DNA from: Piscirickettsiaceae bacterium | GTDB lineage: Bacteria > Pseudomonadota > Gammaproteobacteria > Nitrosococcales > Methylophagaceae | Length of the DNA stretch: 64,000 bases | NCBI GenBank assembly: GCA_013215775.1 | Contig: JABSQO010000003.1 | Coordinates: forward strand, 62,001 to 126,000 | Direction of reading: 5' to 3' | Shown: positions 10,714 through 19,885 of the stretch, in pieces | How positions within the stretch are numbered: position 1 is the stretch's first letter | Layout of the letters: every line of letters starts with the position of its first letter | Notes under the pieces: generated by a model | Database searches by the model: none | Told to the model about the DNA's origin: nothing | The model's input: the letters and a program-made list of their open reading frames with translations, nothing else | Translations under genes and position numbers: made by a program

Positions 10714-10782
10714 AAACTCCCCTTCACTTCTCTTTATTCACAGTTCTAGTATGTCATTCAGACATAGGAAACAGCATCGGTA

Positions 10783-11883
10783 CTATCTCTTTGCCGCAAG
10801 CATCTTCAGCTTGACCATGTTCCTGTTATTTACCACTATCGAGTCCCAATAAGCTCGTCTAACAACACTGGGAGCGACCTCATTTGGATCTTTACCTGGT
10901 GGCAGCACCGCTATTCTTACGACGAGCCCCAAACCCTTTAACATCTGCCCAGCGGCAACCGCATCCAGCAACGCTTGTCTCTCTCCATCCCACATAATCA
11001 CAATGTCTTTCAACCCAGCCTCTTTTAGCTGAATAAACTTGTTCAACTGGTCTTCACCTTCTGAACTACCGTGAGACAAGTGCTTGCCGAATGTACCAAC
11101 CGGCGCCACGCTTCTCAGCGACATTTCTTCGTCTAGGGCTATCTTGGTCGCCATAACATCAAAAACACCCTCGCAGACAACAATTTGCTTCGCCCCAAGA
11201 GCGTTATGACCGTTATACAAATGCTTACCCGTACTCGAAAAGCCAGGTGGGAACAAATACTTTCTCTCTGACTTGTCGGTGACGTCTCGACCTTGAAACG
11301 ACACCAACTCCCCCTTCATATCGAATATAGGAACGATTATCCTTTTGCTGTAGTCCTGATACTTGATTTCACCATCGTGATTTCTGTACCAGAACACGCC
11401 AGACTTGCTATATCTGAGGTGGAAAAATCCAGTCGTACCCAAGTCGATATTCCTATCAGACAAATACTTTAAGTTTCTCCCCTTAAAAGGTAGCTCTGTG
11501 CTCTCTGGTAGCTTCAATTCAGTCTGGTCGTACACGACTTCAACAGAGGTCGTCTTACGCGCTCTCCAGCCCATTTCTCGCGCCACTGTTTTAATGTGAT
11601 TGACAATCTCCCTGCCATTCTGCAATCCAGTCCACGCCTTGATGAAATTCCACTTACTGTAGTTCTCGCCTGGAGGATGATCGCCAGCAAAGCAGTTACC
11701 CAGTCCAGTTTCAGCATTGAGATACACCTTCCAAGAATTGCTACCGCAGACCGGACACTCTTTGATATTTATTTGAGTGCCCGAACTGCCATGTGCAATC
11801 TTGTAGGTAACACCTTCTCGGTCTAAATAAGACTCCATGTCGATGTTATCTAGCAGTTCCCCTATGTTTAAAAGCTCTGCCAT
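10783..11883 (-). CDS. DNA primase (zinc finger + TOPRIM)
   Basis: CPVCGSNSWKVYLNAETGLGNCFAGDH zinc site; IVVCEGVFDVMAT and IVIMWDGERQA TOPRIM-like motifs. Confidence 0.85.
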   Translation of the reverse strand: MAELLNIGELLDNIDMESYLDREGVTYKIAHGSSGTQINIKECPVCGSNSWKVYLNAETGLGNCFAGDHPPGENYSKWNFIKAWTGLQNGREIVNHIKTVAREMGWRARKTTSVEVVYDQTELKLPESTELPFKGRNLKYLSDRNIDLGTTGFFHLRYSKSGVFWYRNHDGEIKYQDYSKRIIVPIFDMKGELVSFQGRDVTDKSERKYLFPPGFSSTGKHLYNGHNALGAKQIVVCEGVFDVMATKIALDEEMSLRSVAPVGTFGKHLSHGSSEGEDQLNKFIQLKEAGLKDIVIMWDGERQALLDAVAAGQMLKGLGLVVRIAVLPPGKDPNEVAPSVVRRAYWDSIVVNNRNMVKLKMLAAKR

Positions 11884-13289
11884 TACTCCGCTCTGTCGAT
11901 GATTTCTTTGACGAACTGCATCCGTTCAAAGTCTTGCCTAATGTAAACGGTAATATCACCCTTCTGATTACGAGAAGCGGCAAAGAATAGTCTCGCTACG
12001 CCCTTCTTCTTCTCTTCCTCATTGGCGTTGATTGAAATAACCAAATCAGCAATACGAATCCTGTTGAAATCCTCTGCAACATGTTCCATTCGAGCCACAG
12101 AACTTTTAGCACCCTCTCTGTTCGTCTGTGTAGCCGTAAGCATTGCCAAATTTTCTTCTTGAGCAATCGCACGTAAGCCAATGTAGATGCTCTTGGAGTT
12201 TTCAATCTCACTCTGACTGCGAATGTCCGGTGCCATTATGTCTGCGTAATCCACACAGATTAAGTCAAAGATCAAACCTTGCGCCTTGTACTTAGAGATT
12301 ATTCGACGCAACATTGATGGCGACATTGAACCCGTTGGGAACTCCGCCATCATTAACTTGCCCGATCTCTCCTGCGCTATTTTTACCTTTTTTTCCGCCT
12401 CCATAATGTTGCTCGACAAGTCATTGACGATAATGTCTGAAATGTTGGCATCAAGACGCTCTGAAATAATCTCTCTTGACACCTCAAGCGTCACGTAAAG
12501 CACGTTATAACCAGCCAACGCCCCGAACTTAGCAAACTCACCAAGCCCAGTTGATTTACCCGACTTGGGCGCTCCCATGAACACTGTCAGTTCTTTTCGA
12601 CCCCAGCCATGATGGTATAAAAGAGCATCGAGCTTTTTCATGCCGGTGGTAATACCGTCTTTCTTTCTCGTGCCAGCGACCTCTTCTTTTCGTCTCGTCG
12701 TTCTTGTGTCGATTTCCTCGAAGTAATCGTACAAACCACCATCTTTGTCTGAGCCCACGTCCATCGCTCGTTTGATGATTTCAAACGCATGGTCAAAATC
12801 TCTCTTCTCGATGAAATCCACAGAGTCAAGAATCGCCTGACCCATTGCCTGGTGGCGAGCAAATGTAGACACCTCATCCACTACAAATTCTCTGTCTGCG
12901 ATATTCGCAACGCTCATTTTCTTAAAGGCAATAATAATGTCAGCCTTCATGTCTTCGCGAATTGATTTATTCACCAAGCCCTTTTTAATAAGGCTGGTCA
13001 TAATGACGTTATCTGGCACCCGCTTGTACTTCTCGAAGTATTCAAGTGATAGATTTACCAGCGTTGCTTCTGCCTGATTCTCAAAGTATTCAGGTCTAAT
13101 CAATCCTTCCGTTTGTTGATTGAACACAACGTCTCTTACGGTCATTGCCGCAATCTTGCTTTGGAAGGCATCGTCGAACTCATAATTCACAAGCTCTCCG
13201 GTAGGTTCACCCTCCTTCGTAATTGATACCGAACCCATCATCGTCGCAATGTCTTCCGCGAGTGTTTCTTCTGTCGCTTCCCCAGTCAT
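11883..13289 (-). CDS. DnaB-like replicative helicase
   Basis: GAPKSGKSTGLGEFAKFGALAGYNVLYVTLEVS Walker A, LICVDYADIM Walker B; start placed at MTGEATEE, abutting the upstream stop. Confidence 0.85.
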   Translation of the reverse strand: MTGEATEETLAEDIATMMGSVSITKEGEPTGELVNYEFDDAFQSKIAAMTVRDVVFNQQTEGLIRPEYFENQAEATLVNLSLEYFEKYKRVPDNVIMTSLIKKGLVNKSIREDMKADIIIAFKKMSVANIADREFVVDEVSTFARHQAMGQAILDSVDFIEKRDFDHAFEIIKRAMDVGSDKDGGLYDYFEEIDTRTTRRKEEVAGTRKKDGITTGMKKLDALLYHHGWGRKELTVFMGAPKSGKSTGLGEFAKFGALAGYNVLYVTLEVSREIISERLDANISDIIVNDLSSNIMEAEKKVKIAQERSGKLMMAEFPTGSMSPSMLRRIISKYKAQGLIFDLICVDYADIMAPDIRSQSEIENSKSIYIGLRAIAQEENLAMLTATQTNREGAKSSVARMEHVAEDFNRIRIADLVISINANEEEKKKGVARLFFAASRNQKGDITVYIRQDFERMQFVKEIIDRAE

Positions 13290-13290
13290 A

Positions 13291-13566
13291 TCAAGACTTA
13301 ACCAAGAAACTTTCGATGGCATGCTTGTAGAAACACATAATGCCTTCTGGCGAATCAATAGTGATGGTGAACTTGTCAAAGTTTGTAATATTCCCAACAG
13401 CTTCGGTGCCATCGCTCATTTTAACCAGCCGTATGACCTTTCCATTTCGCAGTGCGCTATCTAACAGAATGTCGTGACCGACCAGCTTTTGTTTTGACTT
13501 AGGTCTGATTTGTCGTTTGGCTAATTTACTAGCGGCTCCTGGCAATTTTAATGTGTTTTCGCTCAT
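13291..13566 (-). CDS. Small hypothetical protein
   Basis: 91-aa ORF directly downstream of palindrome-free leader, overlapping helicase junction. Confidence 0.55.
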   Translation of the reverse strand: MSENTLKLPGAASKLAKRQIRPKSKQKLVGHDILLDSALRNGKVIRLVKMSDGTEAVGNITNFDKFTITIDSPEGIMCFYKHAIESFLVKS

Positions 13567-13608
13567 ATTCTTTTCCCCTTAATTAAATGTTTTGAACTGC
13601 GCTTAGTA

Positions 13609-13626
13609 TAACTCACTAATGACTTA
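13609..13626 (-). promoter_or_regulatory. 18-bp palindromic operator-like site 1
   Basis: TAACTCACTAATGACTTA; minus strand continues into TATACT. Confidence 0.75.
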
Positions 13627-13642
13627 CTTTTAACAGGTAAAG

Positions 13643-14386
13643 TTAAATTACCTTGTCAACGTGTTGCTGACCTACGTGTTTGATTGCGTTCTCTTTGGTG
13701 ATCATCGGTCTAATGTTCATGTAGGTATTCAGAGAAATCTCTGGATGTACCCTGTTTAGCATCTGCCCGCCCAGCCATTCTTGGAAGTCTTCCTGATTCT
13801 CTCCCTGAACTCCCATAGACAACTCATACCTTTCGTCGTCAGGAATTTGCATGGACGTGTCACACCTCTCCCGCCACGCTTCAACCATATCTTCTAGCAA
13901 GGGCTTGGAGTAAAGTTGTGAGGGTCTGGGCGATCTCTTCCATATCATCGTTTCAATACACCACTTTACGGCGAAGTCGTTATAGAACTCGTAGTTAATT
14001 CCCAGCTTGTCCGCAACACACCGCGCTCGATACATGCCGACCGTTTCTCTATCTGAAATCTTTAAGAAATCCTGCGGCTCATCCTTTTTAAACCCCTTGA
14101 ATGGCGACATGTGTGGGCCTCTTTGAAAATCAAACGTCTTCGTCTTCATATTCTTGTACGCTTGAATGTAGTATTTGGTGAACAAGTAAGTCGCTTCAAC
14201 GAAGTGCATATAGCGGTAATCAAACCACTTCTTCTTCATCAAGGCTGATTCGTTGTATAGGTGTTTTGAATTTATCTCTGCCTGTAGAAACATCGCATCG
14301 TACTCGGCCGCAGATAGATCAGCATTGCAATAATGCTCCTCCCCGAACCGCTCAGCATTTGTCATTAAGCCTTTTAGTGCGGTCAT
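13643..14386 (-). CDS. Hypothetical phage protein
   Basis: 247-aa ORF, minus-strand collinear. Confidence 0.6.
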   Translation of the reverse strand: MTALKGLMTNAERFGEEHYCNADLSAAEYDAMFLQAEINSKHLYNESALMKKKWFDYRYMHFVEATYLFTKYYIQAYKNMKTKTFDFQRGPHMSPFKGFKKDEPQDFLKISDRETVGMYRARCVADKLGINYEFYNDFAVKWCIETMIWKRSPRPSQLYSKPLLEDMVEAWRERCDTSMQIPDDERYELSMGVQGENQEDFQEWLGGQMLNRVHPEISLNTYMNIRPMITKENAIKHVGQQHVDKVI

Positions 14387-14460
14387 GTTTTCCCCTTCGC
14401 TATAAAGTTATTTATTAATGATTATAGAAAGGTAATAAGTTAATAGTGATAAAACATAAT

Positions 14461-14497
14461 CAGCCCGCACAACTCGGATGAGTAAATATGCGGGCTG
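14461..14497 (-). terminator. Hairpin terminator after phoH
   Basis: CAGCCCGCA ... TGCGGGCTG perfect 9-bp stem. Confidence 0.75.
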
Positions 14498-14504
14498 ACG
14501 GTTG

Positions 14505-15245
14505 TTAAGTTTCGTACGCCTCGATGATCTCCTGAACAATGCCAGAGCGAACAACGTCTTCGCGCTCGAAGGCGACAGTTCTTATCCCACCCACCTCACT
14601 CAGTCTGCTAATGGCATCTTCCAGGCCGCTTTGCTCCCTTATATCTTTCTGCTTCAGATCGCCATTGATGACCACCGTACAGCCCTTTCCGATACGTGTG
14701 AGAAACATCTTCATTTGAGTTACCGTCACATTCTGAGCCTCATCAAGAATGATAAAAGCGTTCTTAAATGTTCTACCTCGCATGTGAGCTAAAGTGGCAG
14801 GCTCGATGTCGCCTTTCTTTATCAAATAATCAACTCGACTCTTGCCAAGTCTTTCATTCAACACATCACGGAACGGCAAAAGGAACGGCTCATACTTCTC
14901 TTCTAACTCACCTGGCAAGAAGCCAAATGATTCGCCCGCTTCAACAGCCGGTCTCGTTAGTATGATTCTCTCTACAGAGTTATCCAGCAGCATGTCGGCC
15001 GCCATTGCTCCACATACATACGTCTTGCCCGTTCCCGCTGGTCCAACGCCAAAGGTAACGCTCGATCCCTCTATACTCATCATGTAGTGTGCTTGAGCCT
15101 CTGTCATGGCTTCTAGCGGTTTTACTTGCTTCACTTGTCTCCGTTTGTGATCTAATTCAAAAAGCTCCGTTTCAGCATTGACAAATTCCTGATCTCGTCG
15201 TGGTCGCTTGGTTTGTCTTTTTCCGCCGTTTTTCCGCTTTGCCAT
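14505..15245 (-). CDS. phoH: PhoH-like ATPase
   Basis: GVGPAGTGKTYV, RPAVEAGESFGFLPG, IILDEAQN. Confidence 0.93.
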   Translation of the reverse strand: MAKRKNGGKRQTKRPRRDQEFVNAETELFELDHKRRQVKQVKPLEAMTEAQAHYMMSIEGSSVTFGVGPAGTGKTYVCGAMAADMLLDNSVERIILTRPAVEAGESFGFLPGELEEKYEPFLLPFRDVLNERLGKSRVDYLIKKGDIEPATLAHMRGRTFKNAFIILDEAQNVTVTQMKMFLTRIGKGCTVVINGDLKQKDIREQSGLEDAISRLSEVGGIRTVAFEREDVVRSGIVQEIIEAYET

Positions 15246-15261
15246 TGTTTTTCCTTTGTTG

Positions 15262-16365
15262 TTAAACTTCTTTCAGTGAACCTTTGACATTCCATCTCTT
15301 TGTGTGGCCATGACCGGTGTAGCTGTATTTCATTTCACTATCGAACCTCACCGACGCGATATGATTGACAGCCGGAACAGCGAATGAAAACTGCTTTGTC
15401 CCGCCATTTTTAGCATCCCAGAATAATTCCAAAATGTTCTTATCCTGATTTGAAATATTCTTGAACATGAACTCGTATTTTCTTCTCGGTCTTGTTGAAT
15501 ATTTCGGTCTTGTGATCGTGTAGCCGCCGTCGAGAGTCGTCTTTTCGGACGGATCATCGGACTCTATCGAAAAATGGCCAGACTCTATTGACGACGACAT
15601 GCTGGGCGGTGGAAAATTAGCTATCAACACCTGAGATGGAGCGCCCCCTTTTACAGACATTGCGAGCCGCCCTGGTGATGTATTTACCGCCAACTGTGCG
15701 ATTAGAGATGGAGTCAGCCCAACAACAGGAATCGCTCGTTGAGAGGGCTGCAATACAGCTCCCATCTCAAAGCTAGGAGCGCCGTCAATCACACCCAGAA
15801 CAAGCAAAGACGGTTGCGAACTGTAGCCTCTGTTGATGCTGGGAATTCCTCCCAAACTCGACATTGACAATATGGTAGGCGTGTCTAACAGCGCTACTCC
15901 CGTGACCATCGTCGGCTGACCGACGGTGACCGTCATTACAAGTTTAGATGGGGTTGAGTTGTAGCCAGCGACAACAAGTGGCAGCAGGCCAACAATGGAC
16001 TTGCTTAATTTGTCTGGCGTTAATGCGAGACCGTAAGAAGGGCTTGGTTTTTTGCCGACAAGTTCTATTGACAGCGCGACCGGACTGCCAACGAAAGGTC
16101 GCACGATAAGAGCGGTCGGAATAAGACCTGTTGGTGGAAGAGATAATTGAGATGGTGTGGATTCGTAACCAGCACTAACAGATGGAAGCAGCCCAGTTAC
16201 AGGCATTACCAATTGCAATGCCTGAAGTATGTCACCTTCGTTAATTGCTGGCTGATAGCCCGTCACCACTAAAACGAGCTGGGACGGTGTTAGATTTAAC
16301 TCAACGGAAGACGCACCACCTGATCCAAGCGGAGACGACCCTAGAGACGAAGCCCCTAACGACAC
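15262..16365 (-). CDS. Repeat protein fused to a tail-tip M-like C-terminal domain
   Basis: About ten 22-24-aa units ((T/Q)PSxLxxxVxGxxPxxxxGY) then a C-terminal ~110 aa clearly similar to ORF 38778..39143. Confidence 0.75.
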   Translation of the reverse strand: MSLGASSLGSSPLGSGGASSVELNLTPSQLVLVVTGYQPAINEGDILQALQLVMPVTGLLPSVSAGYESTPSQLSLPPTGLIPTALIVRPFVGSPVALSIELVGKKPSPSYGLALTPDKLSKSIVGLLPLVVAGYNSTPSKLVMTVTVGQPTMVTGVALLDTPTILSMSSLGGIPSINRGYSSQPSLLVLGVIDGAPSFEMGAVLQPSQRAIPVVGLTPSLIAQLAVNTSPGRLAMSVKGGAPSQVLIANFPPPSMSSSIESGHFSIESDDPSEKTTLDGGYTITRPKYSTRPRRKYEFMFKNISNQDKNILELFWDAKNGGTKQFSFAVPAVNHIASVRFDSEMKYSYTGHGHTKRWNVKGSLKEV

Positions 16366-16383
16366 TTTCTACTACCTACCGCG

Positions 16384-16845
16384 CTATATGGAAGCCCAGC
16401 CATTCGTGGGTTGGTTTATTTTAAAGGCGGCATCAGTCGAGCTAACCTCGGCAGATGAGTTTGAAGTGTCTAAATCCACATACCACAGCAATCTTGACGT
16501 TGACGCAAGCGTCCCTGCCACTACTGGGGCTACGGCAATGAGATACTTTGCGACGATTGTCACGACAGAGCCAAAGTCGGCAGCGTTTGACTGAAGATAT
16601 GCAACTCCGGCCGTAATAACATCATCCACAGCCACGCCGCCTGCTTCTATAGGCGCGCCATCACCAGCGGAAATATAATTCGCGCCAAGACTAGCAACAG
16701 TCTGGTGAGTTACGTTGATCACGTAGGATGCGTCGGCAAGCACGAACATAACATTGCCTGATGCTGCATCGTCCCAATTTCGATAAGCCGATTTCAGCAA
16801 GTTGCCTTGAAATTTATTAAACGGTGTTACTGTTCCAATTGCCAT
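16384..16845 (-). CDS. Probable virion structural protein
   Basis: 153-aa ORF in fibre/tail block. Confidence 0.5.
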   Translation of the reverse strand: MAIGTVTPFNKFQGNLLKSAYRNWDDAASGNVMFVLADASYVINVTHQTVASLGANYISAGDGAPIEAGGVAVDDVITAGVAYLQSNAADFGSVVTIVAKYLIAVAPVVAGTLASTSRLLWYVDLDTSNSSAEVSSTDAAFKINQPTNGWASI

Positions 16846-16873
16846 TGTTTACCTCGATAACTTTAATATATTA

Positions 16874-16891
16874 TAACTCACTCGTGACTTA
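16874..16891 (-). promoter_or_regulatory. Operator-like site 2
   Basis: TAACTCACTCGTGACTTA; minus strand TGGTAA-17-TATAAT. Confidence 0.8.
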
Positions 16892-16901
16892 CTTACCATG
16901 A

Positions 16902-17183
16902 CTAAAGAGATTCCGTCACTTCTAAAATAACCGCCTTTGATTTCAGCAACTTTGTTGTGCCGAAGTAGACCCACGCTTGAATCTCATAATCGCCAACCAC
17001 ATTGAATACACCCTTTTCCGTAACATAGGTGACAACGCCGTCGCTATTGTTCGTAACCGTAGACGTACCTTCGGTTCTCTTTTTGTTAGGAGCCACAATA
17101 ATCATCTTCGCACTGGTGGAACCTACTAAATTCGCTTTAACTAATAACTCAAGATCTACACCAAAAGTCCCAACAATCATCAC
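16902..17183 (-). CDS. Ig-like small structural protein
   Basis: 93-aa beta-rich ORF in structural block. Confidence 0.45.
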   Translation of the reverse strand: MMIVGTFGVDLELLVKANLVGSTSAKMIIVAPNKKRTEGTSTVTNNSDGVVTYVTEKGVFNVVGDYEIQAWVYFGTTKLLKSKAVILEVTESL

Positions 17184-17548
17184 TCATCTCCTTCTAACTT
17201 CGATACAAGGCGAACTACCGCATTCGCCGTCGCTTCTACAATCTCACTAGAGCTTAAAGGCGCCCTAGTCCTAATGGTTAAACTCTTCTCAAGTTTTGCT
17301 TCCAAAACTACAGGTGGTCTGTTTCTAATCAAATTATTCACCAAATCATCCATGTCAGCATCCATGATGATCCTGACAATAGTTTCGCCAACCCTTAGCG
17401 TTGTTCTGTCGCTAATTTGGGCATAAAGTCTCTCTACCGTTTTGGAAGGAAGTTTGTCTAAAACCTCCTGCACCCACCACAAGCCATTTGTCGCAAGAGC
17501 AAGTGAGCCATAACCCACTCCGTTCAGCGCAACCGCTCTGGAATTCAT
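17180..17548 (-). CDS. Hypothetical phage protein
   Basis: 122-aa ORF overlapping both neighbours. Confidence 0.5.
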   Translation of the reverse strand: MNSRAVALNGVGYGSLALATNGLWWVQEVLDKLPSKTVERLYAQISDRTTLRVGETIVRIIMDADMDDLVNNLIRNRPPVVLEAKLEKSLTIRTRAPLSSSEIVEATANAVVRLVSKLEGDE

Positions 17549-18213
17549 TACACTCTCGTTACTGTTGTTACGCCGCCCACAGTCTCAACCGTTTGATCTA
17601 TTTCCACACCTGCTTTTCTGGTGTTATTGCCCTCGTCAACAATAAGCGGTTTGGTTGGGTCAAGACCCATAATGCGAAACAACTCCAGCAGCATTGTATT
17701 TTGCTGCCCCGTCATGCCTGAGCCGCTCACAGGCGCGTCCAAATTGTCTAAACGAGCGTCTGTCGTCAAAACGGGATTGGATGGTATAGAAGTCAACTTG
17801 TCTCGCTCTTCCTGAGACATGACTGAGGTCACTACCGTATTTACTAACGACGATACCGTTGCTGGGAATTGAGCCGTCAGGTCGTCCGTGTAAAACGCCG
17901 TTTGGTAATCGTCTGAGTACAAAATCCCTGACACGGCAACTTTTGACAGATCGACGATCAATCTCCAACCATTCATAAGAAAGTAAGCGTCGCCCGTTTG
18001 ACCGCCAGGTACAGGATCTAACCCTGTAAATCGCATTGGGAAATTGTACTGACTGTTTTCTCTTCTTGAGTTCCATCGCACGGCGGCAGAATAGACATCC
18101 TTACGAATGTCCAAAGCCGTCACGTCAGGGTGAACAATGACGAGGCTATTAACCCCGTCAAATTCAATCTTCTCGTACAGCAACCATTCCGCTTGCCAGT
18201 GATTCATTAACAC
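17548..18213 (-). CDS. Probable structural/tail accessory protein
   Basis: 221-aa ORF in fibre block. Confidence 0.5.
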   Translation of the reverse strand: MLMNHWQAEWLLYEKIEFDGVNSLVIVHPDVTALDIRKDVYSAAVRWNSRRENSQYNFPMRFTGLDPVPGGQTGDAYFLMNGWRLIVDLSKVAVSGILYSDDYQTAFYTDDLTAQFPATVSSLVNTVVTSVMSQEERDKLTSIPSNPVLTTDARLDNLDAPVSGSGMTGQQNTMLLELFRIMGLDPTKPLIVDEGNNTRKAGVEIDQTVETVGGVTTVTRV

Positions 18214-18215
18214 CG

Positions 18216-19835
18216 TTATCTAACCTCTTTCCAGTATTTTGTATAAAACAAACTGGCAGAAGGCGAACCTGCATCATCAGACTCTTTTAGAACTCTCGCA
18301 GCAAAAACGAACTCACCTTGACTCACCCCATCAGCAGGCAAACCAAACGACTTCTCAATTCTGTCGCCCAACAAAATTCTGTCGGCCGAATTAGGACCAA
18401 CAATGAATGACTCAATTGGCTTATCTGTTTTTGGAATAGTCACCAGTGAACTACTTACGTCCACTTCCAACATTGTTCCAGGCACAATTGACGATGACCA
18501 CACAGCGTCGGTTAAAAACCCTGGGCTTTTCACAAATATACAAACATGCAAGGTCGCGTTGCCAATTGAAGCCCAATCAAATGTCTCGTGGAAGCCGATG
18601 ATGCGATTTGGCTTACCATTGATGGTTAATTTAGGACGGAAAGACAAAAATGGCTTATATAGTTCAGAGTCAGTAAATTTGATTGGATCTACTGGCGAGG
18701 TGTGAAGTAATACGCCTGGATACTGCACGTCTGCGCTTTCTGTAAATACAACACCACACGAAATTCTCATCTCAGATGTTGAGGCCGCCGCACCCGTGTT
18801 TTCCTGCATCCAACGCAATGGTAAGTTGGCCGTTCGCATGTATGTAGTGGCGTGAGCATTGGCATTTTGGAACTCATGCAATGTAACCCGACGTCTATCT
18901 GGAGTTACCACGCCCATACGCACGCCACCCACGCCCAGCCATGACAAATCTATCCAAAACAAATTGGCTTTGCTGACGTCAAGCAGGAAGTCAGATGACA
19001 CGTTGTTGTTCATCGTGTTTACATTCCAATCTGCTTGCTTGATTACAGTTTCTACGACTGAGCCGGTTACGTCTGATCTTAGAACGACTTCCAATTCAGT
19101 GCCATTCAATCTAAAGAAGACACCATTGAGATTATCGTAGTAGCCCCAAGCGCGTTGAACATTGACCTTACCTGTGTCCCCAACGGCTAATGAAAAGTAA
19201 GCTAACTGTGATGTGCCTATTTTGTAGGGGTGGTATTGATTGGTTGTTCTTGCCGCACGAGCACCCTGCTCAGTACCCGTTTGATACACTATCATCGAAG
19301 TGTTGGCTTCAAAGGTCACTGTTCCAGACCCATCCTCCTCCGTCCAATACTTGCCAGGCTGATCTTCACCAATGTGGTAATACTCGCCCACCGACACCAT
19401 TTGGCTAACCTGCATACGACCAAAAGCATCAAACTGAGGTGTACCTTCAGGGAAGGTAGCGTAAGCTGCTCCGGCTTTATCCACCTTCTGAATAAACTGA
19501 GGTTGGTCGGGATCAGTTACGTGCATTGTTGCTGTGTAAATCTCGCCGCTGGTTTCCACCACCGTAGCGAAGTCCGTAGCGCCGTCCCACAGAATTTCGC
19601 CAGTTTCAAACTGACCCACCGTAAGATGGATGTAGTAAATGATACTTCCCGCTCGTATATCTGCCTTGAACACACCTGTCGCTCCAGACGTCTTGCCAAT
19701 AATAGGCGAGCCTGTCTGCGGTCTATTTAATTCGGTCGTAACCTCAACGTCGGTCAACCGCTCATGACGTACTTTCTTGCCTGTACTGTCGGGCGGCACT
19801 GTTATTGAATGTGTTGTTGTCATGCAATTCTCCAA
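18216..19835 (-). CDS. Probable tail-fibre/structural protein
   Basis: 539-aa ORF with beta-rich composition; ATG at 19823 may be the true start. Confidence 0.55.
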   Translation of the reverse strand: MENCMTTTHSITVPPDSTGKKVRHERLTDVEVTTELNRPQTGSPIIGKTSGATGVFKADIRAGSIIYYIHLTVGQFETGEILWDGATDFATVVETSGEIYTATMHVTDPDQPQFIQKVDKAGAAYATFPEGTPQFDAFGRMQVSQMVSVGEYYHIGEDQPGKYWTEEDGSGTVTFEANTSMIVYQTGTEQGARAARTTNQYHPYKIGTSQLAYFSLAVGDTGKVNVQRAWGYYDNLNGVFFRLNGTELEVVLRSDVTGSVVETVIKQADWNVNTMNNNVSSDFLLDVSKANLFWIDLSWLGVGGVRMGVVTPDRRRVTLHEFQNANAHATTYMRTANLPLRWMQENTGAAASTSEMRISCGVVFTESADVQYPGVLLHTSPVDPIKFTDSELYKPFLSFRPKLTINGKPNRIIGFHETFDWASIGNATLHVCIFVKSPGFLTDAVWSSSIVPGTMLEVDVSSSLVTIPKTDKPIESFIVGPNSADRILLGDRIEKSFGLPADGVSQGEFVFAARVLKESDDAGSPSASLFYTKYWKEVR

Positions 19836-19838
19836 GTA

Positions 19839-19860
19839 AAGGGGGCTGTTACACCCCCTT
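19839..19860 (-). terminator. Leader hairpin / intrinsic terminator
   Basis: AAGGGGG-CTGTTACA-CCCCCTT. Confidence 0.6.
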
Positions 19861-19862
19861 AG

Positions 19863-19880
19863 TTAGTCAGTTGTGACTTA
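19863..19880 (-). promoter_or_regulatory. Operator-like site 3
   Basis: TTAGTCAGTTGTGACTTA. Confidence 0.7.
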
Positions 19881-19885
19881 TCCTG

